A stretch of 64,000 bases of DNA, from assembly GCA_947069175.1 (NCBI GenBank), contig CAMTDV010000003.1, forward strand, positions 30,971,353 to 31,035,352, read 5' to 3'. The translations under genes were made by a program, and so were the position numbers. Positions 23,401 to 34,791 of the stretch are shown here, in pieces. How positions within the stretch are numbered: the first letter of the stretch is position 1; every line of letters begins with the position of its first letter. Under the pieces are notes generated by a model. The model saw only the letters and a list, made by a program, of their open reading frames with translations, was not told the origin of the DNA and made no database searches. The stretch comes from Scalesia atractyloides (taxonomy: Eukaryota; Streptophyta; Magnoliopsida; Asterales; Asteraceae).

Positions 23401-24872
23401 AGGGTTAAGCCTATAAGGATTAACGCTAAGAGCATTGAGCTCAGAAATAGCTTGAATAAGAAGCTATTAGATGCACAAAAGTAAGCCCTATTAGAGGCTA
23501 AGATTTCTAATGAAGGATTAGGTGGAACTGTTGATCAGTTTTGCCTGGAAAAGATGGAATCCTTAGATTTAATGGCAGAATTTGGGTTCCAATCTTTGGA
23601 GACTTAGGGATCTAATCCTCCAAGAAGCACATAATTTAAGATACTCAGTTCACCCAGTTGGTGACAAGATGTATCAAGATTTGAAAAAGAATTATTGGTG
23701 GATGGGTTTGAAGAAATCCATAGCCACTTATGTAGCTAAGTGTCTGACATTTTCGCAAGTTAAGGCCGAACATCAGAAACCGTCAAGACTTCTACAACAA
23801 CTTGAGATTCCCACTTGGAAATGGGAAATGGTAACTATGGATTTGATTACCAAGTTACCTAAGACGAAACATGGAAATGACATGATTTCGGTCATCGTGG
23901 ACAGGATGACTAAGTCAACACATTTCTTGCCAATTAAAGAGACTTATAATTCTGATAAGTTGGCCAAGCTATATATGGACAATATTGTGTCTCTGCATGG
24001 TGTGCCGATATCTATTGTATCCGATAGAGATACTAGATACACATCTCATTTTTGGAAAAGTTTCCAACAATCTTTAGGCACAAGATTAAACTTTAGTACG
24101 GCTTACCACCCACAGACGGATGGACATAGTGAGTGTACTATCCAAACTTTGGAAGACATGCTTAGAGCATGTGTGATTGATTTAGGTGGAAGTTGGAATG
24201 ACCACTTACCCCTAATAGAATTCTCCTATAATAATAGTTATCATACGAGCACCAAAGCTGCTCCTTTTGAGGCCTTGTATGGGAGAAAATGTAGAACACC
24301 TGTTTGTTGGGCTAAAGTTGGGGAAGCCCAACTGTCTGGACCTGAAATTATCCTAGAGACCACGAATAAGATAATACAAATCCATGATCGTCTCAAAGCT
24401 ACACGTGATAGGCAGAAAAGTTATGCAGTCAAGATTCGTAAACCTCTTAAGTTCTAAATAGGGAATAAAGTCATGCTAAAACTATCACCTTGGAAAGGTG
24501 TAATGCGATTTGGAAAGAAGGGCAAGTTAAGCCCAAGATATATTGGACCATTCGAGATAATCGAATGTGTCGGCGCTGTAGCTTATAAGCTTAAGCTACC
24601 AGTGGAGCTTAGTGGAATTCATGATGTATTCTACATCTGTAATTGTAAGAAATGTCTAGCTAACGAGTCGCTAGCAATGTCACACCATGATGTGCAATTG
24701 ATGAAACCTGAGGTTCGTTGAGAAACCGATTTTGATCGAGGATCGACAGGTTAAAAAGCTCCGAAGGAAATTTATACCTATAATAAGGTTAAGTGGGATG
24801 CCCTTCGAGGCCCCGAGTATACATGGGTGGTTGAGTCCACTATGCGACAAAAGTACCGCCATCTTTTTAAAT
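23401..24872 (+). pseudogene. G1 integrase with chromodomain-like C-terminus
   Basis: Zinc domain: HNLRYSVHPVGDKMYQDL and KCLTFSQVK, where a zinc Cys has become Phe. Core: MDLITKLPKTKHG, SIVSDRDTRYTSHFWKS and HPQTDGHSECTIQTLEDML carry the D, D, E positions. The frame 23582-24457 is open for 291 aa and then meets a TAA; 24473-24721 continues (MLKLSPWKGVMRFGKKGKLSPRYIGPFEI). 24722-24872, in a shifted frame, contains a chromodomain-like sequence with GPEYTW-type words, ending near the TAA at 24868. Confidence 0.88.
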
Positions 24873-24898
24873 AAAATATCGATGACGAGAATTCTTTT

Positions 24899-24911
24899 AA
24901 GGGGGTGTAGA
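24899..24911 (+). promoter_or_regulatory. Polypurine tract of G1
   Basis: AAGGGGGTGTAGA lies directly before the LTR start TGTAACACC, preceded by a pyrimidine-rich TTCTTTT. Confidence 0.8.
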
Positions 24912-27900
24912 TGTAACACCTCGCAAAATCGTGTCCAATAATATAGCGACACGTGTCCTTACTTTTATATTAAGTCTAATAAGGACTAAAGGTGTCAACA
25001 TGCTCAAACTAAGCCTCTGAGTGACCCTTTAAGAAGTCCTAACTCTCATATGAGCCATTTGTTGGACGGGAGGGATTATTTGTGTAAATATGTAAAAGTT
25101 GGACGAAGGAGGGGTTAAAAGTGTCAACATGTTAATTTATACCTCTGAGTGACCTTTTAACGAACTGACAGGTTGACAATGTCCGAGCATACTCCCAAGT
25201 ACGCCAAATATTAGTTACGGAGGGCTAGTTATGCTTATAAAGGTGTTTTAGAAGTATAATAAGTTGAGGGGCTAAATGTGGCAAATTTTGAAAGATTCGA
25301 TAGGCTGCTCGCAGGCCGCGAGAGACAGGGCTTGGTCTCTCGTGGGCCGCCAGAGGACCTCTGCTGCAGAAAAATTACTTGGCACCCACAAGTTGCCAAA
25401 ACCCTTTCAATCACCAAACCATAGGTTTCCAAACTGTTATGTCACGTTTTAGGACACTTGTAGGCACCCTCTAACACCTGGCATCACCTCCGTCAAGCTC
25501 TCCAACTATTAATAGGAGCATTGGTTCTTCACTTGAACTTGCACCTTTCTTATAATCATTCTATCTCCCTCCTCTTGAAGTTCCTAACTGAAAGGAACAA
25601 CCAACTTAGTTCTATTTCATCCAAGGATCACTTGTAAGTGTTCCTTTCTCTTGCATTTTCGTTTATAGGCGTTTTATAGCCAAAAGTCAAGTGTTTATAG
25701 AAAGCGCTTTGACTTTTGGTTAAGACCATTATGGTCCAGCCATTATTCATAACAAACATGGCTAAGTGATCGTAATATAGTAGGTGTTAATCCCTATAAA
25801 GGACACCTCATAAAGATCACGTTTACTAGACCAATTGACGGGTCAAAGTTTTATTATTAAAAAGTCAAACAGACCATATTTTTGAAAATATTATAATATG
25901 AGTTTATACATGTTATAAAACATGTTTTGACACTTAAAAAAGTTGGTAATAATTATTAGAACATGTGAGAACATGTTCGACTCGTCAATTTCAGTTCTAG
26001 GGTCGGTTCGCAACCGAAAGTATTAAGGTTTGACTTATGTTTTGACTTTCGATTCTGAACGGAATTAGATTAGTTAGCTACTGATCTAAGGTTGCATTAT
26101 GATCGTAATATAATGTAGCATAACCCTCTGAGGTTATATTATACGATCATAATCAGCATCTGAGTTTATGCACAAGTTCCGTTATTATGCCAATTTTAAC
26201 TAAAATGCCCTTTTTATATAAAATAAGGTTTTAATCGATAACGAGCATGAAAATGAATTTCCTGCTGATGTAATATTATAAGTAAGATTATTTAGGATGT
26301 CAAGTCATTTTATATACTGAGTTTACATACAAGTTCTTGCATTATGTCGATAAATAACGGTAAAGCCCTTATGGCGTATAAAACGGTTATAATCATACTT
26401 TTTATACCAAACCTTTTATTTACTAATGATCTAAAACATATAAACCTGATCTTAGCATCAGTTTTCAGTAAACTTTGTACAAATCGTCATTTTTCGACAT
26501 AAACGTTGTTACGGCGCATAATATGGTTTTAAACCATAATTTTCAACTTGTTACCTATAGATTTTTAAAACTCAATTAAAGTATTTTTACAGTAGGTACA
26601 TAATATAAACTCAGATTCCCAAATAAATTATCAAACTATGTATAAAATGACCAAAATGCCCCTACGGTGCATAGTTTGGTCTTAAATAATAAATTACACA
26701 TATGATCAATATCATACTGATATTATTCCATAAATTAAATATTTTTCCAGAATACTTATGATCATAACATCAAAAATATATTCAAAGTTCCTTTTATACT
26801 ATATAATTACCAAAACGCCCTTATGAGGCATAATTTCATTCTAAAACCTTAACGGGCATGTAAGTTGATATCCTACTGATGTTACAACTTATTTAGAGTA
26901 TAATGGCATATAGAACTTGTTCATGACTCATTCGGTTACCCGATATCGCTTATATACGTACGGTTACGTATATGTAACTAGTTTACGGAAATTAACCGAA
27001 ATGGGTTTAACCTTATCATTTTAAATCTCAATATCCAGAATGCTTATGGTTTACCCATATTATCAAGTCATAGTACGTGTTGGGTTTAAACTACATTCTA
27101 TCCGGTAATCACTTAATCTAGCGTATTATACTGTTTTGATCCTTTAAGGTAGTAAGTCTAACTCTATGACTTAAATAAGACCGTTAGCATTCTAATTGGT
27201 TAGCTTGTGCTATATTTCAGACTAAAGCCTTCCAGTAAATACTATTTGCACTTATTTCATTTTGAATACGGCTGAGATATTAATTCTTGCATTTTTAAAT
27301 CAATACTAACTCAAGTAAATACTCTTGACTTATTTCCCCTATACGAGCTTGGGTTATGGTAAATTATTACCGCTTAGTCGAAAATAGGATCAATCGAATG
27401 CCGGATTGTGGCTAGTAAATCTGCATATTCCATTTTGATCAGTTTTGTTTGATAACTTAAACATTGGGGGTTAATGACCGTGTCCTGGATATCCTTGGCT
27501 CATTACATTAGTTAATGGTCACGACCAAAGCACGGGGTGTAGGCATACACCTGACATATGCGAATGCTAAATTGTTTTTACCCACTAGTTTGGGGATAAC
27601 TCCTTCGTGGGTTCATAAGTGGTGTGTACGTTAATCATGTCACGGTCTCTGTACTGGGCTGTATATGTATTGACAAACATGTAAACCTGTTAACAAGGTT
27701 ACAAGATTGACTTTCCCATGTTATAAAAGATTTTAATGTGTCCTGTGCATTTAAATCCATTTTGAATTGTTTTCAAAACGAGTTAGTTAATTGTATTTAC
27801 CAGTGGAAGCTGACGTTTTTTCAAAAGACTAACTTGAAGGTACAATACGAAATAGGCTGGAAGCTGCTTGGTATAGAAACAAGAGAATCTTGAAAATCCT

Positions 27901-28131
27901 TAGATCTACCGAAAGTCTGTTACACATTTTGTATATTTTATGATCCACCTGTGGATCTTTTATTACAAGCCGTCTGTATATTATTTTGGTACTTTGAGCA
28001 TTTGGTTTGTAATAGTAATTTAAACTCAAGACTTCTGATGTGCTACTAATTGACTATGATGATATCAACTTACCTCACGATATTCCCCACCCGAGCACAC
28101 CGGTCTTTGGTTGGAAATTTGGGGTGTGATA
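24912..28131 (+). repeat. 3' LTR of G1 (3220 bp)
   Basis: It begins TGTAACACCTCGC and ends GGGGTGTGATA. It aligns to the 5' LTR from 25098 onward. Many substitutions and small indels separate the two copies, so this insertion is older than D. No ORF is supported in it. Confidence 0.9.
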
Positions 28132-28695
28132 AAAAGAAAGAAAGATCCTTCTGTCCCAAGAAAGCAAGTTTATTCATAGACAACCACTTCTCCTCAACAG
28201 ACCCATACTTCTAAAAGATCATTTTCGACCTCTGTCTTACCCACAGTTGCCTTAAATCAAGCAAAAAGGCAAAAGCAGATGGAAGAAGAAGATCAAATGT
28301 TGCATGAAGAATTAAGAAAAGAGGGGATTAAGAACCAAATATTATACCACACTAATGCTACAAGTGTTAAGCTTATGGCCATACTTTCAACACTTATCAG
28401 CAGACCCATCTCACTAAACTCATCTCAAATAAACCTACTCCCAAGAAAACCATCTGACTCAAAAAATCTAAAATGGAAGTCATCCATAGATGCCCATGAA
28501 TTGACACTGCTCATGTTAGATGGTAGAGCTCAAAAGATAAGAATGGAGGATGCATATGGTCTGGATACAGCTGACCTCCAAGACCTGTTGAATCTTGAGC
28601 TTGAAAGGGATGTAGATGACATGATTGCCCTGGACTTTGAACTTCAATTCAAAGGACAAATAAGGGAATCATTGATGAGGAATAAAGATCACTAA
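28132..28695 (+). pseudogene. ORF3 C-terminal part of Copia element A
   Basis: The frame from ATG 28279 (138 aa) is mostly polar and helical: EEDQMLHEELRKEG, LDTADLQDLLNLELERDVDDM. It ends at 28695, 40 bp before an LTR with a PPT, the position of ORF3 ends in the other Copia elements here. The upstream part was separated by insertion of G1 at 28131/28132. I recognise no known domain. Confidence 0.6.
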
Positions 28696-28734
28696 CAAAG
28701 TTTTTGTTTTGGCATCATCTGTCCTAGGGGAGAT

Positions 28735-29439
28735 TATTGGAATTGAACCCTACAAAAGAATAGATGATAGAAAGCGAAAATATACTACAACCTCTTATCC
28801 TAATAATAATAAAACATCTGCTAGAGTCAAGCTCTGCTGAAGAGAAAATGTTAAAGGTCTGCCACAGCGAAACTCTGTTGATGACTAAAGCTAAAGATCT
28901 GCCAATGCAAAACTCTATTTAAGACTAAATCTAAAGGTCTGCCAAGGCAAAACTCTGTTGAAGACTAAAGCTAATGGTCCGCCAAGACAAAACTCTGCTG
29001 AAGGCCAATAGAGGATGTCTCATTAGTGTTTTCTATCAGTCTTTGTAATGTTTAGTTATAGCAGTGGTTAGCTTAGTAGATGTTAGTTTGTTAATATTTT
29101 AGATGTCGCTTTCATGCTGACATCATCATAAGATGCTTAGTGATTAGAATTTTAGTATAAATAGAACAGTGCGTGTACTGTTCTATTTGATCACTTTTCA
29201 TCACTTCTCAATCTAATATTCTTCTTTCATTCTGTATGAACAAATACGTTATCTTAGGCTGAGGGGGAGATTGTGAGATATATGCAAGTGATTACAATCA
29301 CGAAAGCATGATAATGAAAACAATCTCTTAATTGTTATGAATCAAAGTTCATCATTCCGGGGCATTTACACCTGATTTATCGTCTTTCATTTTTTCATCT
29401 TTAGAACATTCGTAACAGTTTCAAACTCAGATCCTAACA
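28735..29439 (+). repeat. 3' LTR of Copia element A
   Basis: It is preceded by CCTAGGGGAGAT (PPT). It starts TATTGG (TGTTGG in copy B) and ends CAGATCCTAACA, the same ends as LTR C. TATAAATAG lies at 29156-29164. 28853-29011 is a 40-bp tandem repeat with four copies around AGGTCTGCCAAGGCAAAACT. Confidence 0.85.
28853..29011 (+). repeat. 40-bp tandem repeat in LTR A, 4 copies
   Basis: The units start AAAGGTCTGCC, AAAGATCTGCC, AAAGGTCTGCC and AATGGTCCGCC, spaced 40 bp apart. LTR C has a more irregular version at 31470-31600. Confidence 0.85.
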
Positions 29440-30305
29440 CTCTAGAACTTCATTTCTCTACGCTCTTCTCTATCTGTCAACCGATTCATGGTGTTCTTCA
29501 GATCCATAAAATGCTTAGTAGTATTGTTACCCACTTTAATCACAATATCTCCCTGATTTTATGATTAATTCACTTCATTTCTTCATTTTCTTTATTTGTT
29601 TAGCTTTCGAAGAGGGCTAAAAGAACGAGGACATCTTCTGAAAGCTGGTCTTGATGAGCTTGGTTCTTGAACAGGTGGAGTTTGTTTTGTAGGGACTTTT
29701 CGTTGTGAAGGTTTGGATCTTGTTGGAGCAGCGTCAATGTTTGATAATTCAGGCTCCTCATTAATACGAACTAGTGCCTTAGGCCATGTTTTCTTTGGAT
29801 TAACACAGAAGCCATGCCCTTAATCCTAGATAGTAACCTACGATTCCTTTCCTCCACCTCTTTGTCATCTTTAGAAATCCTCGGGATGTCAGGTGTTCGT
29901 TCTCTAGCTTGCCTCTTCTTGGGCCAAGATGATTCTCCACGACATTAATCACTTAAACGCTTAGCTCTGTCCTCTCTTTCTTCACTAAATTCTTCACTAA
30001 TTCCATCATCCACAACTCCCCCATCTTTAACAGCCTTTAGAATCCGATAAACTCTTCTAACTACCCCTCAACACTAAGTCTGATATATATTTTTATATAA
30101 TGGTCGAAGATGACCATCACAGCCAAGCCCAGGTTTCATGTAGTCAGTGAAAATGTTGTATGTCACTTGAGTCAAATTTATCGTTTACCTTGAGCATAGC
30201 ATAGCAGTGATGATTATCTGAAGAAACCGAGGATAAAGAAGACGTTTGCTTTCCATAAATTTGCATTTTGAATCATCTTCTTGAATATGATTCCACATAT
30301 GTTTA
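29440..30305 (-). pseudogene. Antisense ORF3 remnant of old Copia element H, part 1
   Basis: Minus-strand translation near 30220-30300 gives RLLYPRFLQI, the same block as MYPRFLQM in Copia-1 ORF3. Lower down (29600-29900) it reads a proline-rich basic tail (TKQTPPVQEPSSSRPAFRR). Stops and frame changes are present. The plus-strand repeats A, B and C lie around or within it, so H is the oldest layer visible. Confidence 0.65.
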
Positions 30306-31017
30306 TGTTGGACCTACAAAGAACATATGATATCCAAAAGCCAAAGTATGACAATGAGATCAAGAAATTAACAGTTGATGAAGCATTTCTCCGCCCAAAG
30401 ATAGTGAATCTTGAACACCTACATCAGAGCATCTGTTGAAGATAAGCAAACATCTGTTCAAAGCCTTGGAACTGCTATTCATGAAGAAACAAGGTCTGTT
30501 CAAGTCTAAGAATTTTTGAAGCAAAGGTCTGATTAAGAAGACCAAACATCTATCTGGCCAAACAGATGTTTAGATCAAAGCAATAGTGGATAGCCTAAAC
30601 AAATGTTTCCAATGTAACAGTACTTCTTTGTAATAGTATTTAGCATAGTTAGAACAGTTGTTTGATTTGCACAGAGGTTTGGAACATATGTGGAATTTTT
30701 TATGTTAGGAATGTTAGATGTCACTATCAGGGTGATGTCAGCCAAACGAACAGAGCTTTCATACTTAATATAAATAGATCCCACCTGTTAGAGATCTATT
30801 TCATCATTTCATGCATTCCCTTTTGTACGAATAATTTTTGTGAGTGATCAGGCTAAGGGGGAGATTGTAGAATCATTCTGTAAAACATTTGAATCTTATG
30901 ATTAATGAAAACAGTTGTTGATAATATCTTCCCACTTGTGAATTTTGTTAATTATTACAATCACTTTTGCTTGTTTTACCTCAAATAATTTACAAGTATC
31001 AAACTCAGATCCAAATA
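30306..31017 (+). repeat. Solo Copia LTR (B) with target duplication GTTTA
   Basis: This 712-bp LTR of the A/C family begins TGTTGGACC and ends CAGATCCAAATA. GTTTA flanks it at 30301-30305 and 31018-31022. The same antisense ORF3 continues on both sides. There are no internal element sequences, so this is a solo LTR left by recombination between two LTRs. The TATA box TATAAATAG is at 30769-30777. Confidence 0.85.
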
Positions 31018-31022
31018 GTTTA

Positions 31023-31341
31023 TGGGCTTATCTTCATAAAGAGCAAGCATGCATCCCACCCATAATAAACTAAGACCATCATAGCTGCTTAGATGGTGAG
31101 ATAGAGATGACATGAAGTAGGTAGTAATAAATCTCCAATGCCAAATAACTTTTGCGTTTCTGTCTTGGCAAACAAACCTTCAAAGCCTATTTCTCTTAAA
31201 AGAGGCTTCACAATATCACCTTCAAAATCTATGGGGTGTTTCATGGTGTACTTCAGCTAAATATGCGGGTTTGTATCTTTCTTTGAAATGGTGATAGGTT
31301 TCATTGTAACCACTAATGAGATTCCTGGTGGATGTTACATC
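31023..31341 (-). pseudogene. Antisense ORF3 remnant of element H, part 2
   Basis: This continues part 1 across solo LTR B. Minus-strand translation gives short coding-like pieces broken by stops (for example MSSLSHHLSSYDGLSLLW and LWVGCMLALYED). It is cut at 31341 by the start of Copia-C. Confidence 0.5.
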
Positions 31342-32025
31342 TAGTGGACCCCACAAAAGAACAGATGATTGGAAACCCAAAATAGTCTATAACTACTGAT
31401 CATAAATAAACAATGCTTTGAAGATCTGCTCCTCGCAATGACATACACTCAACATCTACTGATCTAAAGTCTGTTAAAGCTAAAGTTTGTTTACAAAGAG
31501 CTGGTGAAGATAAACTCTGCTTAAAACCAAAGGTCTGCTAAAGAGAACCTCTGATGAAGACTTAAAACTGTTGAGGCAAAGCTCTACTGAAGACCAACAG
31601 AGTACAAAGCTCAACAAAGGTTAATGCTCAACAGATGATATCAACAGACTTTGTTTATAATTCAATGTAACAGTGTTTAGGTCTAGCAGATGATAGAGTT
31701 TGTTAGGTTGTTGAATGTCACTGTCAAGGTGACATCATCCTAGATGCTTCAAATGTTTGCTTTGTACTATAAATAGAACATTGTATGTATTGTTCTATTC
31801 ATCACTTTCCTTCTTGACATTTTGTACGGACAAATTAGAAGTGATCAGGCTGAGGGGGAGTTGTAATTCTCATGCATACGTGAATACAAAAGCATCTTGA
31901 TGAAAGCAGTATCTCATTTATTGTGATTCAAAAGTTTATCATTCCGCTGCACTATTTCATCTTTGTTTATCTTCTTTCATTATTTCATCTTAACTTTCAC
32001 AACAAATCAAATTCAGATCCTAACA
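31342..32025 (+). repeat. 5' LTR of Copia-C
   Basis: It starts TAGTGGACCCC (the first bases differ from TGTTGGACC in B) and ends CAGATCCTAACA. TATAAATAG is at 31768-31776. It contains GGCTGAGGGGGAG at 31848-31860. Confidence 0.82.
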
Positions 32026-32027
32026 AC

Positions 32028-32040
32028 TGGTATCAAAGCT
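32028..32040 (+). promoter_or_regulatory. Primer-binding site of Copia-C
   Basis: TGGTATCAAAGCT lies 2 bp after the LTR end and matches the initiator Met tRNA PBS. Confidence 0.88.
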
Positions 32041-34509
32041 TGGTCATTCAAATTTGATCTAAATAATCAATTTGATATAAACAGATCAACTCTCTCTATT
32101 GTGATTATTTGTTTGTTGTATGGAAAACACAGTAACAGTTTATTTACGTTCAAAGTAGTTTAAACAAAAAACTATTTGTAAACAATCAAAATGTCCCAAA
32201 ATTCACAAGATCTATACAACACTTACACTATGTACAAGCCTCCGATACTTGTCGGATCGGAATATAACATCTGGCAATGTCGGATGGGTCACATACTTGC
32301 CCAACATATCACAGGTTGCTGGAAATTGGTTATCTTCGGACTACATGTTCCGATGATACCGAGTGCTGAAGACCCAAAAGTTCAAGTTCCTAAAAAGCTA
32401 GAAAGCTACTCCGAGCAAGATTTTCAGAAAATTGAGCTAGATGCAAAAGCATTTAGTATCGTTGCTATGGCTTTGCCAAATGATATCTTTGCTGGCATGT
32501 TGCATTGCAACAATGCTAAGGAGTTGTGGTATGCTTTGAAGGAACAGTTTGGTGGTACAAAGTAAGTTATTAAAAACAACTGGGAAGTTTTATACCAACA
32601 GTATGAAACATTTTGTCACGTTAAAGGAGAATCATTAACCTAACAATTCGAGAGGTTTAGTTGTCTAGTAAGTGAACTTAAACTAGTAAATGTTAATTAT
32701 CCTAATTCAACCTTGAATGGCCGATTTCTAAGATCATTACCAGATACATGGGACATTATTGCTTTTGTAACTAGAAACTCTGTTGGTTTCAAAGAGATGA
32801 GTTTGACGCAACTTCATGGTAGGCTCTTGACTTATGAGAGAGAGCTTAACCAAAAAAAGAAGCTTCAAGAGTCAAGAAAAGTTACTGATGACTATGCTTT
32901 TGGTAGTACAACAGTTTTTGGTCAAGAGGAAACCTCTGGTGGAAGTAAGGATCAGAGTTATGATCATTATATTCACATAACATCTGGTGGAGGTTTTAAC
33001 TCTGATTCTTACTCACCCAATTATGCTTTTACAGCATTTCCCCTGAAAACCAAGTTTCTGACAACTTATCCTTTGAGTTAAATGACTTCATCATTTTGAT
33101 CGCACTGATTTGGAAGAAATGGACATCTTGCGTCAACTTGCTTTGCTAAGTGTGAGAACTAGCAAATTTTACAAAAAAAAAGCTGGTAGAAAATTTCTAG
33201 GGTTGCATGGAGGGTTAAAAGTTGGGTTGGATAAATCTCAAATCAAGTGTTACAAGTGCAATAGTTTAGGTCATTTTGCTAGAGAGTGTAGGAGCCAAAC
33301 AAGTGGCCCTATTGTTACTCATCTAAGTCCTAGACCATAGAACACTCAAAACATTGTCCATATTCCCAATATACCCCTGCTCAACACATGCAAAACACTG
33401 CTCAGTTTGAACACCCTGCAACCATTGTTCCAGTACAGTATGTCCAAACCACTATTCCTCAGATACAATATGTTCAAGCCCCAGTTCCCCAGGTTCAAGT
33501 GCAACCTGCACCACAAGCTACATAAACATCTACTCCTGCAGAGAACAATCAAAAGAGCTTCTTTACACAAGGCTTTGTTGATTGGAGTAGTTTACCTGAG
33601 GAACTAACTAATGAAAATTTTGCCCTAGTTGCCAATTTTGAAAAGAAACCTGATGATTTTTGCTTTATTACGCTAGAGACAATATTAGAAAGGGTTGAGT
33701 CTCAGGAAGTGGTGTCCAATATTGATGTGGTTTGTGAAAATGTTGAAATGGGTGTTTCAGAAGAAAAGGTTGGTGAAGAAATGGTAAATCCTCTGTCAGA
33801 CCCATGGGATTCTAGTGTTTGTGAAGGAGAATGTGATTGTGCCATGATGGATGTTGCTAAGGTATCACCTCAAGTCCTTAAAGACTTATGTTCTGACAAA
33901 TGTATTATTGCTTTTGCAAACATTAAAGAGGTGAATGAAAACCTTAACAACAAGATTTTAGATGATAACGTTCTATTTGAAAAACTTGTTAAAGAGTTAA
34001 AATCAAAATTGTTGGAAAAAGAAAGTGAAATCAGCAGTCTCAAACATGAATCAAGCATAATGATCAACTCCAAACTATGACAGAAAAATATCAAGGTTGT
34101 AAAAAGGAGCTTGAATCTACCCAGATCACTTGTGAAAAATGGGTAAAATCCTGCAAAGGTTATGAATTGATGTTAGAAAAACATATCAAAAGCAATGTAA
34201 AATTTGGCATAGGTTTCATAAAAAATGACCAAGTTTCTCAAAACACTGATGAAATGATTCTAGTTTGGTTGAAATTATTCCAACAAACATGGCTGGTTAA
34301 GAAATTAAAGGCACTGAACCAAATGGAAATAAAATTGTTTTGGAAAAAACCTGAAAAATCCTCAACTTTTGAGGAAATTGGAAAATATCAATTCAAACCA
34401 ACATGGTCAGATGAATGTAACATTCTTGATAATTTTAAGCCAATGGATTTCTCAACCATTGAGGGTGTGAAAGCACCTAAAGTAAAAATCATTCCCTTGA
34501 AAGTCCTTC

Positions 34510-34533
34510 CAACAGATGTTATAACATCTGTTG
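34510..34533. repeat. 24-bp perfect palindrome 25 bp from the D insertion site
   Basis: The half-site CAACAGATGTTA is followed without spacer by its exact reverse complement. It lies in the gag coding frame of Copia-C. Confidence 0.95.
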
Positions 34534-34552
34534 ACAAAAAGGCTGAAAAAGG

Positions 34553-34557
34553 GAAGA
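34553..34557. repeat. Target-site duplication GAAGA, left copy (element D)
   Basis: GAAGA precedes TGTGACAACC and recurs at 45335-45339 directly after the terminal TGTGACA of the 3' LTR. Confidence 0.93.
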
Positions 34558-34781
34558 TGTGACAACCTGGGAATTTCTCATAATTTCGCGTACCATTGTT
34601 AACTAAATCCTTGTGCATGGCACTTGGGAATCTTTGTGCATGGCACTGGGAATTTCTTGTAATTTCGCGTACCATTGTTAGCGAACTAAATCTTTGTGCG
34701 TGGCACTCTAAACATGTACGCTGCATTCTAAACCGCGTTTACTCAATTTTCGGGACGAAAATTCTTTCAACATGGGGATAA

Positions 34782-34791
34782 TGTGACATCC
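34782..34791 (+). repeat. Internal (older) LTR start in the D 5' LTR
   Basis: TGTGACATCC preceded by CATGGGGATAA repeats the PPT/LTR junction 224 bp inside the LTR. Element F begins its LTR at exactly this equivalent position (52161). Confidence 0.85.

Larger units (their letters stand above)
1309..28131 (+). mobile_element. Ty3/Gypsy chromovirus G1 (Tekay-like), host of Copia-1
   Basis: Two LTRs (1309-4317 and 24912-28131) flank a Met-tRNA PBS, a His-rich ORF1, gag with two zinc knuckles, protease, RT, RNase H, integrase, a chromodomain-like tail and a polypurine tract, in plus orientation. Without the 13.2-kb Copia-1 insertion the element is about 13.6 kb. The 5' LTR lacks ~186 bp that are present in the 3' LTR, so the left target duplication cannot be read. 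The element is dead: gag and pol have multiple frameshifts, the protease Asp is Tyr, and the RT FIDD motif reads FIDV. Assignment to the Tekay clade rests on domain order, the chromodomain and the very long LTRs. Confidence 0.9.
32191..34557 (+). pseudogene. Copia-C gag, 5' part, with zinc knuckle and coiled coil
   Basis: The ATG at 32191 opens a Copia-type Gag (YKPPILVGSEYNIWQCRM, DIFAGMLHCNNAKELWYAL). Stops at 32563-32565 and ~32641 lie in the same frame, which stays open again 32713-33081. A frame change precedes the knuckle CYKCNSLGHFAREC (33248-33289, all ligands kept). From 33709 a long helical region follows (VNENLNNKILDDNVLFEKLVKEL), then 34077-34557 with FGIGFIKND and KYQFKPTW blocks. 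Insertion of D at 34558 cuts it. Confidence 0.85.
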
